Below, one piece after another: positions 1 to 9,676 of a stretch of DNA of 64,000 nt (position 1 is the stretch's first letter; every line of letters begins with the position of its first letter). The notes beneath the pieces are model-generated. The model saw nothing but the letters and a program-made list of their open reading frames with translations, ran no database searches and had not been told where the DNA came from. Source of the stretch: Undaria pinnatifida (lineage: Eukaryota > Sar > Phaeophyceae > Laminariales > Alariaceae); the NCBI GenBank assembly GCA_012845835.1, contig JABAKD010000020.1, forward strand, positions 17,617,444 through 17,681,443, written 5' to 3'. The position numbers and the translations under genes were made by a program.

Positions 1-1850
1 GAAACGGGGGAGCGGAGCAACTTGCGCGGATGTTGTCGCGCATGCCGGACAAGCAATCAGCCAACCTGATTGCCACCGGCTCCATGGTTCAACGGACCTC
101 CTACCTTGAACGCGTGATGGACCCAGAACTATCGCTGGCTGCATGCAAAAAAACCAGATGGCAACGCCTTGTGGATGTTGGAGAAATTGCTCGATCTCCG
201 GGGGCAGCAGAAGAATCATCGTTCTTCGTGGACGGGTGCCCGACAAACATGTTGACCCTGCAACCCCATCAACAGGCGCAGGCGAGCCTGTTCACGGGGG
301 CCGGAGGGTTTGGGCTGTCGTCGGCTGAAGCCCGGAGGATGTCAGCATCCGTTGGGAGCTTGGTGGCGACGGTGCCAGAGGTGCTTGCTGATCTATCCGG
401 CGCAAAAGGGAACAAAGTCCGGAGGGAGCTGCGCGATTCTGACCTCGTGCGACGCATCTGGAACAGCATCAGGGACCTGCGCGATGTGCATGGGGTTTCA
501 GAGGAGGCCATGGCGAACATCGTACCGGAAAGCTGGCGAGACAGAGCATTCCGAGCAGGAGGACAAGGTGCCTCAGGGCAATCAATTACAGACGCGTTGC
601 CTGCACACGACGCCGAAACTATCAGCTCCAGCAAAGCGCAGCATAGACTGGGTAAACTGGTAAACCGAGTACGTTATGAGAGGTACGTCTCTTCGCTGGA
701 CCAGCTCCCCGAGACGAGGCCCCAGCGAGACACAAGCGAATCTCAAGGCGAGAAGGAGACACGAGACTTGGCCAGGGCCCGGCAACGGAGTCAATCGGGA
801 TCAGGGGCTACCGCCTTCCTAAGGGCGAGACCTGTAGACTCAGCTAGAACCATCCCTGCATCAGAGTTCGTGACTGCGGGGAAGAGATTTCTGGGGATAG
901 AAGAATTCCTCGCGGCGAGATGCCCATGCTGCGGTGAAGCGGAGGTTAATACGCGGCATGCGCGATTGTGTCATCGAGCGGGCGCGCAAGTGAACCAGCA
1001 CCAACCCCTCGTGCACGCGCTCTCCCGCACCCTTAAGAGCATGTCCGTCCGCCACCAGGTGGAAAGCGGAGCCCCGTTCCACGCAGACAGGGATTTGCGA
1101 ATGGACATCGTGATTGAGGCAGGTGGACTAAGAGATGCTACGGCACCGGAGTATCGCGACAAGTCGATACTCCTCGACGTGACGTATGCGGACCCACAAG
1201 CAGGGGTCCACATGCGGGCAGGAAGCGCGGATCGAAACGGATCAGCGGCTTCCACTTCCGAGGCGCGCAAGCGCAACCACTACGCTCGTCCGGGACAGGT
1301 GTCCTTCGACGAACGCAGCTACAAACTCGCCACCCTCGCGGTGGAAAGCTTTGGGCGCCTCGGTAAAGAAGGCAGCGACCTGATAGATCAGGTAGCGGCA
1401 AGCATCGTTGGAGGGACGGACGCATCGTCCCTAGCGCGGAAAGGCGTGTGCAAGGAGCGACTATTCCAAATCATCTCTGTGACCACTCAGGTCGCGATTT
1501 CGCGCAGAGTTCATCGATATAGACTATTTCTGAGGGATCGTCAGGCCGCGAGGGGAAGGGAGGAAGAATCGGGAGGACTACGGCCACTGGCCTGGGGTGG
1601 CAATGTTGATGAGGATTAAGGTAGACTCCCAGCTGTTACATACCAGGTATATATAGGGAAAGGGAATAGTAGATAAAAGGAGAAGATGTGGGGAAAGGAA
1701 ATGGGCGAATGGTTGGCGGAAGATACCACTGCATTATGGTGCGATCATTCGACTTCATATTAGGTGCTACTGCTGCTTTATGGAAGGATATTCGATTTAT
1801 ACCGGAAAGGCATCTACGCTACATTGTCGGAGGGCAAAAATAATAATAAA
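1..1850 (+). mobile_element. LINE with restriction-like endonuclease, copy 1 (3' half)
   Basis: This is the 3' part of a non-LTR retrotransposon that runs in from beyond the left edge. It consists of the C-terminal part of the reverse-transcriptase ORF, a 3' UTR of about 220 bases and an AT-rich tail of TAAA/TAAAC units starting after CTACATTGTCGGAGGGCAAA. A second copy about 97% identical by eye lies at 4657-6446, and a diverged 3' UTR copy lies at 43450-43615. The family therefore has several members and has been active repeatedly. The boundary at 1850 is where the first A-rich tail ends. Confidence 0.85.
3..1619 (+). CDS. LINE ORF2 C-terminal region: RT thumb, CCHC finger, restriction-like endonuclease (partial)
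   Basis: The frame is open from the left edge to a TAA at 1617-1619, so the N-terminal RT palm is outside the window. Numbering from the ATG at 30, a thumb-like stretch around residues 85-120 contains TGAGGFGLSSAEA, a pattern typical of LINE RTs. It is followed by a Cys/His cluster (CPCCGEAEVNTRHARLC) and then by DLRMDIVIEAGG and ILLDVTYADP, with a downstream RKRNHY. CCHC followed by D...D(V/I)...K is the layout of the PD-(D/E)xK endonuclease of early-branching LINEs such as the R2-like groups. The protein would nick target DNA for target-primed reverse transcription. The clade cannot be decided without the palm region. Confidence 0.8.
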   Translation, partial: NGGAEQLARMLSRMPDKQSANLIATGSMVQRTSYLERVMDPELSLAACKKTRWQRLVDVGEIARSPGAAEESSFFVDGCPTNMLTLQPHQQAQASLFTGAGGFGLSSAEARRMSASVGSLVATVPEVLADLSGAKGNKVRRELRDSDLVRRIWNSIRDLRDVHGVSEEAMANIVPESWRDRAFRAGGQGASGQSITDALPAHDAETISSSKAQHRLGKLVNRVRYERYVSSLDQLPETRPQRDTSESQGEKETRDLARARQRSQSGSGATAFLRARPVDSARTIPASEFVTAGKRFLGIEEFLAARCPCCGEAEVNTRHARLCHRAGAQVNQHQPLVHALSRTLKSMSVRHQVESGAPFHADRDLRMDIVIEAGGLRDATAPEYRDKSILLDVTYADPQAGVHMRAGSADRNGSAASTSEARKRNHYARPGQVSFDERSYKLATLAVESFGRLGKEGSDLIDQVAASIVGGTDASSLARKGVCKERLFQIISVTTQVAISRRVHRYRLFLRDRQAARGREEESGGLRPLAWGGNVDED

Positions 1851-1884
1851 TAAATAAACGAAAAAATAAATAAATAAATAAATA

Positions 1885-2195
1885 TCTGCATTATGGTGCG
1901 ATCATTCGACTTCATATTAGGTGCTACTGCTGCTTTATGGAGGAATACTCGATTAATATCGGAAAGGCATCTACGCTACGAGTACATTGTCGGAGGGCAA
2001 AAATAATAATAATAAACAAACAAATAAATAAATAAACAAACAAACAAAAAAATAAATAAATAAACAAACAAAAAAATAAACAAAATAAATAAATAAACAA
2101 ATAAATAAATAAATAAATAAATAAATAAACAAATAAATAAACAAATAAATGAACAAATAAATGAATAAATAAATGAATAAACAAATAAACTGCTC
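1885..2195 (+). mobile_element. Severely 5'-truncated copy of the same LINE plus A-rich tail
   Basis: From 1888 the last ~105 bases of the LINE 3' UTR (start CTGCATTATGGTGCGATC, compare 1732) are repeated directly after the A-rich tail of copy 1. This second end carries its own tail of AAATAAAC units at 2003-2192. A very short 5'-truncated insertion into the tail of an existing element is a usual product of target-primed reverse transcription. The A-rich tail produces low-complexity frames on the minus strand that are not genes. Confidence 0.7.
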
Positions 2196-2299
2196 GTTCT
2201 GCTGTTGGTTGTATATAAAAGCGCGACGAGAAAGAGCGGAAAAGATATCACAGGATACGCTACGTACAATCTTGACGTACTTTTTGCTTGTACTCAATC

Positions 2300-2440
2300 A
2301 AGTGTATTTCATAAAAATATACTGGTACCAGGTATATGCCGGTATATTTCAAGGACGTCAGCCGTGAGTTCGACGAATTTCAGGTCAATAGACTACTCAT
2401 CTTTGCAAGCTGCGTTTCAGCTCTGTCTACCTGTACTCTT
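2300..2440 (+). repeat. R2 repeat family fragment
   Basis: It contains the block TTTCAAGGACGTCAGCCGTG, then GAGTTCGACGAATTTC and CATCTTTGCAAGCTGCGTT. The same block recurs at 11310-11800, 58320-58760 and 59660-59890. No coding capacity is seen. Confidence 0.6.
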
Positions 2441-3035
2441 TTAATAGACTTATGTACCTTATAGCAGAAGATACCCACGAGAGATACTGCTGTAGATTGG
2501 CGAGTGTATCGTTTCCGCGATTTAGACTGCTGCTGTCGTAAGACGCGCGAAACAACGAGCGTAAATAACATCGCGCCTTATTTTGGCGGTCTACTAGCCT
2601 AGTAGGTTCTAGATACTGCTGCTTGCTGTGCTGGTGCTGATCGCATTTGTTGTACTGTAAGTACGTCGCGTGAAAAAAGGCAAAACAAAGAGCGTAGTCT
2701 AAACGGTGCTGCACAAATTGCAGCCCAACCAACACAGCTTTAGGAGGGACGCTGTTTGGCGCGGCAATTGCTGGGGTTGGGAGGGGACGCACTACAATAT
2801 TATTGTTGTGTGCCACCATTCCAGTGTTGGCACAACTGTTTTTCGTTCGTTCTTTTATTTATTTATTTTTTTTACTTTTCGTGTGAGTTGGGGACAGACA
2901 GCCCTTGGCTGTAACCTCTATCTTTCTTGCAGTCACTCGTACACTCGTACCCGCGGTTCGAGAGAAGGTCAACGTTCAGTCGCGAGCGAGGTAATTAAAC
3001 TGTAGTAGCCGTAACAATAATATTACAGCGGTCGC
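2441..3035. other. Unassigned interval
   Basis: No convincing gene or repeat member was recognised here. A T-rich run at 2850-2880 precedes the tandem-repeat frame. Confidence 0.5.
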
Positions 3036-4427
3036 ATGCGCCTCCTGCTGTTGTCTAACGTGGTCACATCGTGGATCACAACAAGAGGGGCGACCCGTGT
3101 CGCAAGAGGAGGTTTTGTGCACGGTAGAACCGGAAGGTCGATGAGAGGGGGGGGGGTACTAATGGCAGAGCCACAGAGAGAGCGAGAAGGCGGGGACTCT
3201 TTCCTTGCCACCGCCGATAGCATTGAGCAGCAATACCGCACGGCCTTCTGCGCGTTGAAATATACACGCAGCAGCAGTTACAAATCAGCCATTTATATGG
3301 ATAGCGGGTTGTCGTTCGATGCTTCTTCGGAAGTGTATGGGGGGGAGGACTTGGCCCTTGCGGTCGGAAGTGGCAAGCGTAAGGGTGGGAGATTAGGCAG
3401 TATTTTTGGGGAGGGGGTTAAGAGGGCAGGGTCACACAGAGAGCGAGACGGCGGGAATTCTGTCCCTGCCACGACCGACAGCATCAGCCAGCAACACCGC
3501 ACAGCCTTCTGCGCGTTGAAACATATGCGCAGCAGTTACAAATCAGCCATTTATATGGATAGCGGGTTGTCATTCGATGCCTCTTCGGCAGTGTATGGAG
3601 GGGAGGACTTGGCCCTTGAGGTCGGAAGTGGCAGGGGTAGGGGTGAGAGCAGTAGTGTTTTAGGGGGAGGGGTTAAGAGGGTAGGGCCACAGAGAGAGCG
3701 AGACGGCGGGGACTCTTTCCTTGCCACGGCCGATAGCATTAAGCAGCAATACCGCACGGCCTTCTGCGCGTTGAAATATACACGCAGCAGTTACAAATCA
3801 GCCATTTATATGGATAGCGGGTTGTCGTTCGATGCTTCTTTGAAAGTGTATGGGGGGGAGGACTTGGCCCTTGCGGTTGGAAGTGGCAAGCTCAAGGGTG
3901 GGAGAGGCAGTGTTTTTGGGGAGGGGGTTAAGAGGGCAGGGTCACACAGAGAGCGAGACGGCGGGAATTCTGTCCCTGCCACGACCGACAGCATCAGCCA
4001 GCAACACCGCACAGCCTTCTGCGCGTTGAAACATACACGCAGCAGTTATAAATCAGCCATTTATATGGATAGCGGGCTGTCATTCGATGCCTCTTCGGCA
4101 GTGTATGGAGGGGAGGACTTGGCCCTTGCGGTCGGAAGTGGCAAGGATAGGGGTGGGAGCAGTAGTGTGTTTGGTGGAGGGGTTAAGAGGGTAGGGCCAC
4201 AGAGAGAGCGAGACGGTGGGGACTCTTTCCTTGCCACGGCCGATAGCATTAAGCAGCAATACCGCACGGCCTTCTGCGCGTTGAAACATACACGCAGCAG
4301 TTACAAACTAGCCATTTATATGGATAGCGGGTTGTTGTTCGATGCTTCTTCGGAAGTGTATGGGGGAGAGGACTTGGCCCTTGCGGCTGGAGGGGGCAGG
4401 GCCATGAAAACAGGGAGGTACATCTAG
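3036..4427 (+). CDS. 463-codon frame built on a 255-bp tandem repeat
   Basis: The frame is open because the repeat period is a multiple of three. The marker GAGCGAGA(C/A)GG starts at 3180, 3441, 3696, 3951 and 4206, giving spacings of 261, 255, 255 and 255. Each 85-residue unit contains AIYMDSGLSFDASS, VYGGEDLALAVGSG and RTAFCALKHTRSS. Units 1, 3 and 5 share the GGDSFLATADSI version, while units 2 and 4 share GGNSVPATTDSI, so the array grew as a 510-bp dimer. No family is recognised. The 3' end of the last unit recurs next to a LINE-like tail at 31797-32030, and a diverged single unit lies at 57190-57530. I think it is the body of a mobile repeat rather than a host gene, but a translated product is not excluded. 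Confidence 0.45.
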   Translation: MRLLLLSNVVTSWITTRGATRVARGGFVHGRTGRSMRGGGVLMAEPQREREGGDSFLATADSIEQQYRTAFCALKYTRSSSYKSAIYMDSGLSFDASSEVYGGEDLALAVGSGKRKGGRLGSIFGEGVKRAGSHRERDGGNSVPATTDSISQQHRTAFCALKHMRSSYKSAIYMDSGLSFDASSAVYGGEDLALEVGSGRGRGESSSVLGGGVKRVGPQRERDGGDSFLATADSIKQQYRTAFCALKYTRSSYKSAIYMDSGLSFDASLKVYGGEDLALAVGSGKLKGGRGSVFGEGVKRAGSHRERDGGNSVPATTDSISQQHRTAFCALKHTRSSYKSAIYMDSGLSFDASSAVYGGEDLALAVGSGKDRGGSSSVFGGGVKRVGPQRERDGGDSFLATADSIKQQYRTAFCALKHTRSSYKLAIYMDSGLLFDASSEVYGGEDLALAAGGGRAMKTGRYI

Positions 4428-4656
4428 TATTTTCGTGGTTTTTGGTTGTTGGAAACATCGTTCCACGCTTTCATCTGGATTTTGTGTTCTTTCATCATGT
4501 TTATGGTTTTTGACACTCACGCTACATTGTCAGATGGCAAATAAAATAATAATAAATAAACAAATAAATAAACAAATAAATAAACAAATAAATAAATAAA
4601 CAAATAAATAAACGAATAAATAAATAAATAAATAAATAAATAAACAAACAAATATA
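4428..4656 (+). mobile_element. LINE-like 3' tail attached to the 255-bp repeat
   Basis: About 110 bases of unique sequence end in CGCTACATTGTCAGATGGCA, followed by an A-rich tail of AAATAAAC units at 4540-4655. The RLE-LINE ends in almost the same string (CGCTACATTGTCGGAGGGCA). A second copy of this tail lies at 31880-32030. This suggests the tandem-repeat unit is the body of a non-autonomous element using the LINE machinery. Copy 2 of the LINE is inserted directly after this tail. Confidence 0.6.
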
Positions 4657-6041
4657 CTTGAACGCGTGGTGGACCCAGAACTATCGCTGGCTGCATGCAA
4701 AAAAACAGATGGCAACGCCTTGTGGATGCTGGAGAAATTGCTCGATCTCCGGGGGCAGCAGAAGAATCATCGTTCTTCGCGGACGGGTGCCCGACAAACA
4801 TGTTGACCCTGCAACCCCATCAACAGGCGCAGGCGAGCCTGTTCACGGGGGCCGGAGGGTTTGGGCTGTCGCCGGCTGAAAACCGGAGGGTGTCAGCATC
4901 CGTTGGAAGCTTGGTGGCGACGGTGCCAGAGGTGCTTGCTGATCTATCCGGCGCAAAAGGGAACAAAGTCCGGAGGGAGCTGCCCGATTCTGACCTCGTG
5001 CGGCGCATCTGGAACAGCATCAGGGACCTGCGCGATGTGCATGGGGTTTCAGAGGAGGCCATGGCGAACATCGTGCCGGAAAGCTGGCGAGACATAGCAT
5101 TCCGAGCAGGAGAACGAGGTGCCTCAGGGCAATCAATTGCAGACGTGTTGCCTGCACACGACGCCGAAACTATCAGCTCCAGCAAAGCGCAGCATAGACT
5201 GGGTAAACTGGTAAACCGAGTACGTTATGAGAGGCACGTCTCTTCGCTGGACCAGCTCCCCGAGACGAGGCCCCAGCAAGACACAAGCGAATCTCAAGGC
5301 GAGAAGGAGACACGAGACTTGGCCAGGGCCCGGCAACGGAGTCAATCGGGATCAGGGGCTACCGCCTTCCTAAGGGCGAGGTCTGTAGACTCAGCTAGAA
5401 CCATCCCTGCATCAGAGTTCGTGACTGCGGGGAAGAGATTTCTGGGGATAGAGGAATTCCTCGCGGCGAGATGCCCATGCTGCGGTGAAGCGGAGGTTGA
5501 TACGCGGCGTGCGCGATTGTGTCACCGAGCAGGCGCGCAAATGAACCAGCACCAACCCCTTGTGCACGCGCTCTCCCGCACCCTTAAGAGCATGTCCATC
5601 CGCCACCAGGTGGAAAGCGGAGCCCCGTTCCACGCAGACAGGGATTTGCGAATGGACATCGTGATTGAGGCAGGTGGACTAAGAGATGCTACGGCACCGG
5701 AGTATCGCAACAAGTCGATACTCCTCGACGTGACGTATGCGGACCCACAAGCAGGGGTCCACATGCGGGCAGGAAGCGCGGATCGAAACGGATCAGCGGC
5801 TTCCACTTCCGAGGCGCGCAAGGGCAACCACTACGCTCGTCCGGGACAGGTGTCCTTCGACGAACGCAGCTACAAACTTGCCATCCTCGCGGTGGAAAGC
5901 TTTGGGCGCCTCGGTAAAGAAGGCAGCGACCTGATAGATCAGGTGGCGGCAAGCATCGTTGGAGGGACGGACGCATCGTCCCTACCGCGGAAAGGCGTGT
6001 GCAAGGAGCGACCATTCCAAATCATTTCTGTGACCACTTAG
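4657..6041 (+). pseudogene. LINE ORF2 C-terminal remnant (copy 2)
   Basis: It shares the CCHC cluster, RMDIVIEAGG and LLDVTYADP motifs with copy 1. Relative to copy 1 a C is missing just after the poly-A run near 4705, so the RT frame is open only from about 4695. A CAG-to-TAG change ends the frame at 6039-6041, roughly 80 codons before the stop of copy 1. With the 5' truncation this copy cannot encode a full ORF2. Confidence 0.8.
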
Positions 6042-6446
6042 GTCGCGATTTCGCGCAGAGTTTATCGATATAGACTATCTCTGGGGGATCGTGAGGCCGC
6101 GAGGGGAAGGGAGGAAGAATCGGGAGGACTACGGCCACTGGCCTGGGGTGGCAATGTTGATGAGTAGACTCTCAGCTATAACATACCAGGTATATAGACT
6201 ATAGGGAAAGGAAGTAGTAGATAAAAGGACAAGATGTGGGGAAACGAAATGGGCAAATGGTTGGCGGAAGATACCACTGCATTATGGTGCGATCATTCGA
6301 CTTCATATTAGGTGCTACTGCTGCTTTATGGAAGGATATTCGATTTATATCGGAAATGCATCTACGCTACATTGTCGGAGGGCAAAAATAATAATAATAA
6401 ATAAATTCATAAATAAATAAACCAACATAAACAAACAAACAAACGA
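4657..6446 (+). mobile_element. RLE-LINE copy 2, 5'-truncated, with A-rich tail
   Basis: Homology to copy 1 starts abruptly at 4657 (compare position 107 of copy 1), directly at the end of another element's A-rich tail, and runs through the 3' UTR to an AT-rich tail at about 6387-6446. The abrupt 5' end and the A-rich insertion point fit target-primed reverse transcription. High identity to copy 1 implies a recent common source. Confidence 0.85.
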
Positions 6447-6539
6447 AAACAAAAAAATACGTTGTCACCAAAACAATTAGCATGTAAAAGTCCCACCCTA
6501 ACAAAAGTACCAGGTAAATAAAAAACAACGGGAGTCGTC

Positions 6540-7045
6540 GGTGAGCCTCGAACCGCCAGTACAAGATATCCTTTCGTACTTATTTTGGTATTCTCTCGCG
6601 GACATCCGTGTCATTTTCACGGTTAACCGTATCATGTCACGGATAATTGCTATGGTGCACCGTGGAGAAAAACCGCAGTTTTGTGCGGTTTGCTCGACGG
6701 AGTGCGATAAACCCCTCCGTGAAAAAAGACGCGACGGATATCTGCTCCGCAATAATCCGAGACATTTGTAGCGGCGGATGTCCGCTCCGTGAAAATCCGT
6801 GACTTTCCCCGCAAGCGCATATCCGCTCCGTAACACACTCACGAAAAATCCGCTCCGCCCCGTGACATATTCAAGTACGGATATCCGCTCCGTACTAATC
6901 CGTGAAAGTTGTAGCGGCGAATAATACCCTCTCCGTAATATTCCGTGACTTTGCCACGGGCGGATATCCGCTCCGCGAGATTTTGTTTTTAAACCGCTCC
7001 GCAGGCGCTCCGCGGAGCGGTTCTTACTCCGTACGTACACATCCT
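6540..7045. repeat. GC-rich subterminal repeat cluster (CCGCTCCG / GGATATCC)
   Basis: About ten irregular copies of CCGCTCCG, many in the context GGATATCCGCTCCGT followed by AATCCGTGA, occur in 500 bases. The block ends in a palindromic GCTCCGCGGAGCGG at about 7007-7020. Clustered short palindromic motifs are characteristic of subterminal regions of hAT-type DNA transposons. No transposase is attached and no target duplication was found, so the family is inferred. Confidence 0.45.
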
Positions 7046-7401
7046 GCTAATATCGTGGTCAAACAACCAATTCGCTTCGGCCCACCCTTCCATTCATTGT
7101 CCAATGCTCTTGGAATCGCGTTGACTCAGCGTTGCGCGTCAGCGCAGAAACCTTGTAAAAAAAACGAACCAAAACCAAAGACAGCAGTTAGTTGTTGTTG
7201 TTGTTGATGTCTCACATTAACTCTGTCAAACATCTAGAGTCCGTCAAAGATGTCGGTTGACCGCGAGCTGACGAGCGGTCGAGCTGTCGAGGCTGTCTGT
7301 CAAGGGGATTGGGGCTGTCATGTCAACTCGTCCCCTATTCCCGGGTAGGATAACGCCTCCATATCTCCATGGAAATAGATAGAATAATAGTCTATTAATA
7401 G

Positions 7402-8417
7402 TAGGGGTGGTCCCCGCCTGAAAAATACCCGGGTACCGGGATACGACACCCGGGTATTCCACTGCCCACCGGGTACCCGGTTCCACTTTTCAGCACCCGG
7501 GTATCTAGGATGGGGTACCCCCCTACCTTTCCACTCCTCTGTGAGCTCGCTCGGCGTATCCTGTGCGTCCCGGCGTCGTCGGCGTCATCAGAGCGTCTGT
7601 TCTCCAAGGCAGGGCTCACGTTCACGAAGAAGCGCTCCAAACTCACCGGAGAAAGAGTGGGCCAGCTAGTCACTGTGCGTGGGGCTGTCGCGTCGGGTGT
7701 CCTCGACAACTACTAAATATTGCATCGTTTCTCATGTGGCGTCTTTATTAGCCGCCGACGCGACCAAGCGACAACGGCACAACGGCACAAATCCCGACCC
7801 CCGTCTGTCCAGTTGTCATTTGTAAGGGCTTGGTTTGGGGCTTTGGGACAGAGGGCGGGGGGAGGACGTAGGATAGGAGATAGGAGTAGCAGGCGTAATG
7901 GGCTTCGTGGGGGAGGGGGGGTGTCACCAAGTTGTTGCACTTTTCACGCTCGAGGCAGTCGCAAGCTGTCCCGCGTTCTTCCTGTTTTACTGCTTTTTTT
8001 TTCGTAGTCCGTCTTTTCAACATTTCGTTCTTTCAAAATATATGACAAAAAGCCTAACCCTGGTCACCTACCGTCACGCAGACCGCGTACAAAACAAATA
8101 TGAGCGGTGCGTGGTAGTTAATGGAACAAAGACATTTCTGGGAGTGCCTACGGCTGCGTCGGCCCGTTTTGCCCGAAAGCCGGTCCTTTCAGTTCTTGAG
8201 TAGAAGCCCGAAGCACACCGTCCTATAAATGCCGTGAATAGCAGGTAAGCTGTATGTACCCCGTTCGGCTACTTGCGACGCCGGCAATGGACGCTAATGG
8301 GTACGGGTACCCGGGTACCCGAAATCCGTCCGGGCACCCGTCCGGGTACCCGGGTACAACCACGGAGACCCCAACCGGGTACCCGGTTCCTATTTTTCCA
8401 GGCGGGGGATACCCCTA
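7402..8417 (+). mobile_element. Internally deleted hAT transposon with 8-bp target duplications
   Basis: The termini are inverted: TAGGGGTGGTCCCCGCCTG on the left and the complement of TAGGGGTATCCCCCGCCTGG on the right. The 8-bp direct repeat ATTAATAG flanks it exactly at 7394-7401 and 8418-8425, the length hAT transposases make. Both subterminal regions carry repeated GGGTACCCGG blocks (7428-7525 and 8298-8385), probable transposase binding sites. At 1016 bp it keeps only the last part of a transposase gene, so it is non-autonomous. Confidence 0.9.
7510..7716 (+). pseudogene. hAT transposase C-terminal dimerisation domain remnant
   Basis: The 68-residue frame ends in TAA and reads ELARRILCVPASSASSERLF then SKAGLTFTKKRSKLTGERV. 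This is the hAT C-terminal dimerisation block; the P-A-S-S-A-x-S-E-R-x-F-S core is diagnostic. The BED finger and the RNase-H-like catalytic core are absent. It lies inside the hAT element and reads in the element's orientation. Confidence 0.88.
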
Positions 8418-8425
8418 ATTAATAG

Positions 8426-9340
8426 TGAGTCGACTCAATCAAGTAAGTAGTTGACTGCTGAGGCCTGTAATTAATTTATACTGTACAATTTTGGTATGTT
8501 GCGCGTCCACAAGTGAGTCCACGATGCTTCCTCCTACTGCTGTTACTTCCCATATCTGGTGCTCTACGTGGGCGCTGCGCATATTGGCTCTTTGGATCGG
8601 CATGGTCACACAAAGGAGCTGGAGCCCTAGGAAGATCCGAAAAACCAAATGAAATCAAAATTCGTCCGGGAAATACTAATACGACGCTCTCCCGCCTAAA
8701 AACGCACGCGTCGATACGAAGAAGGCGCACAAGCGAAATGATCCAACGTGCAAACTGAACTCACATGGCCGCGGGTATCTACTCAACTACGGCATTGAGT
8801 TCCCCCGTTCCCACGATTAACCAACTCGCGGCTACAAAAACTACAGCGTTATGTTTGGGCTGCCTGCACCGTACGAAGCGCACGGTAGTTAGTCGTGAGC
8901 ACAGACGAACGCGCCTGCTGTCTGGAGTGCTGTCAGAGTGACTACCCGCGGACATGAAGTGAAAAAAGAGCAATCGGACCAAAAACCACCGAAGCTTACA
9001 AATATCAATGATCGCCCCGTCTTCCCGGGTTATCTGACAGGTTGCAGCGCAGCTACGACACCCGCCCGTGCCTGAAAATTGAAAATTGCGGGGGGTCGTT
9101 TCCCATGAAGGGTATACAACTCATCTACCAACTCTACATACATCAGTAACTAACGTAAGTAAAACGTACGTTGTACTAACTAATAACTGCCTCGTGAAAA
9201 AACCCTGAAAAAAGGCGATCGCTGCTCTTCTCGTGATGATGGTGTGCCTGCGGGTCGTGGGTTTATGCAGTACTGTACCAAGAACCGAGGACTTCCGGCT
9301 GGTGCCAGCTGGTGTGACATTTTTCTCGCCTTTTTTTTTC
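8426..9340. other. Unassigned interval inside the R3 pair
   Basis: No gene, terminal repeat or known family member was recognised. Short frames here have no family motif. Confidence 0.5.
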
Positions 9341-9344
9341 ACAC

Positions 9345-9440
9345 ACTGCTGTACTTTCCAGCTTCTGGACAAGCCGTGCTCACAAGTAATAGTCGCGCAT
9401 AATAGGGTTCAGCAATGCCACTTCTCGCCCATTTTTCAGA
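9345..9440 (-). repeat. SINE-C fragment (3' body)
   Basis: CTTTCCAGCTTCTGGACAAG and the following GGGTTCAGCAATGCC match, in antisense, the 3' body of SINE-C seen on the + strand at 15200-15350. The tRNA-like head is missing. Confidence 0.6.
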
Positions 9441-9676
9441 GAGTACAGGTACCAGGTACGACTTTTTCCCGAAAGATCCATCTCCATCTATCTGTGTCGA
9501 AGTGAGTGTCGAAATAATAATATAGTCTAATAATAAAATTAATAGTAGTGGCGACGAACCAGAACCTTTACAACTACAAGACCTAGGGCTCCAGCACCTT
9601 CTTCGTGTGACCACGGACTCTAGATTGTTTGGCAAGAAGAGTTAATGTGAGACAACAACAACAACTAACTCTGTTG

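Larger units (their letters stand above)
7184..9676. mobile_element. Candidate 2.5-kb element bounded by inverted R3 ends
   Basis: The segment 7186-7245 ((GTT)n, then CTCACATTAACTCTGTC and CTAGAGTCCGTC) is repeated in inverted orientation at about 9612-9674. The match is around 60 bases with a few indels. Two same-strand copies of the (GTT)n-CTCACAT end occur at 15364 and 61600. The inverted pair encloses a complete hAT element. It may be one element that received the hAT, or two unrelated R3 copies in opposite orientation. No transposase is seen outside the hAT remnant. Confidence 0.4.

Noticed and set aside
1924-2297. Minus-strand frames rich in Phe/Leu/Tyr/Ile
   Set aside because: They are translations of the AAATAAAC tails; composition alone explains them, and the same appears at 4517-4801.
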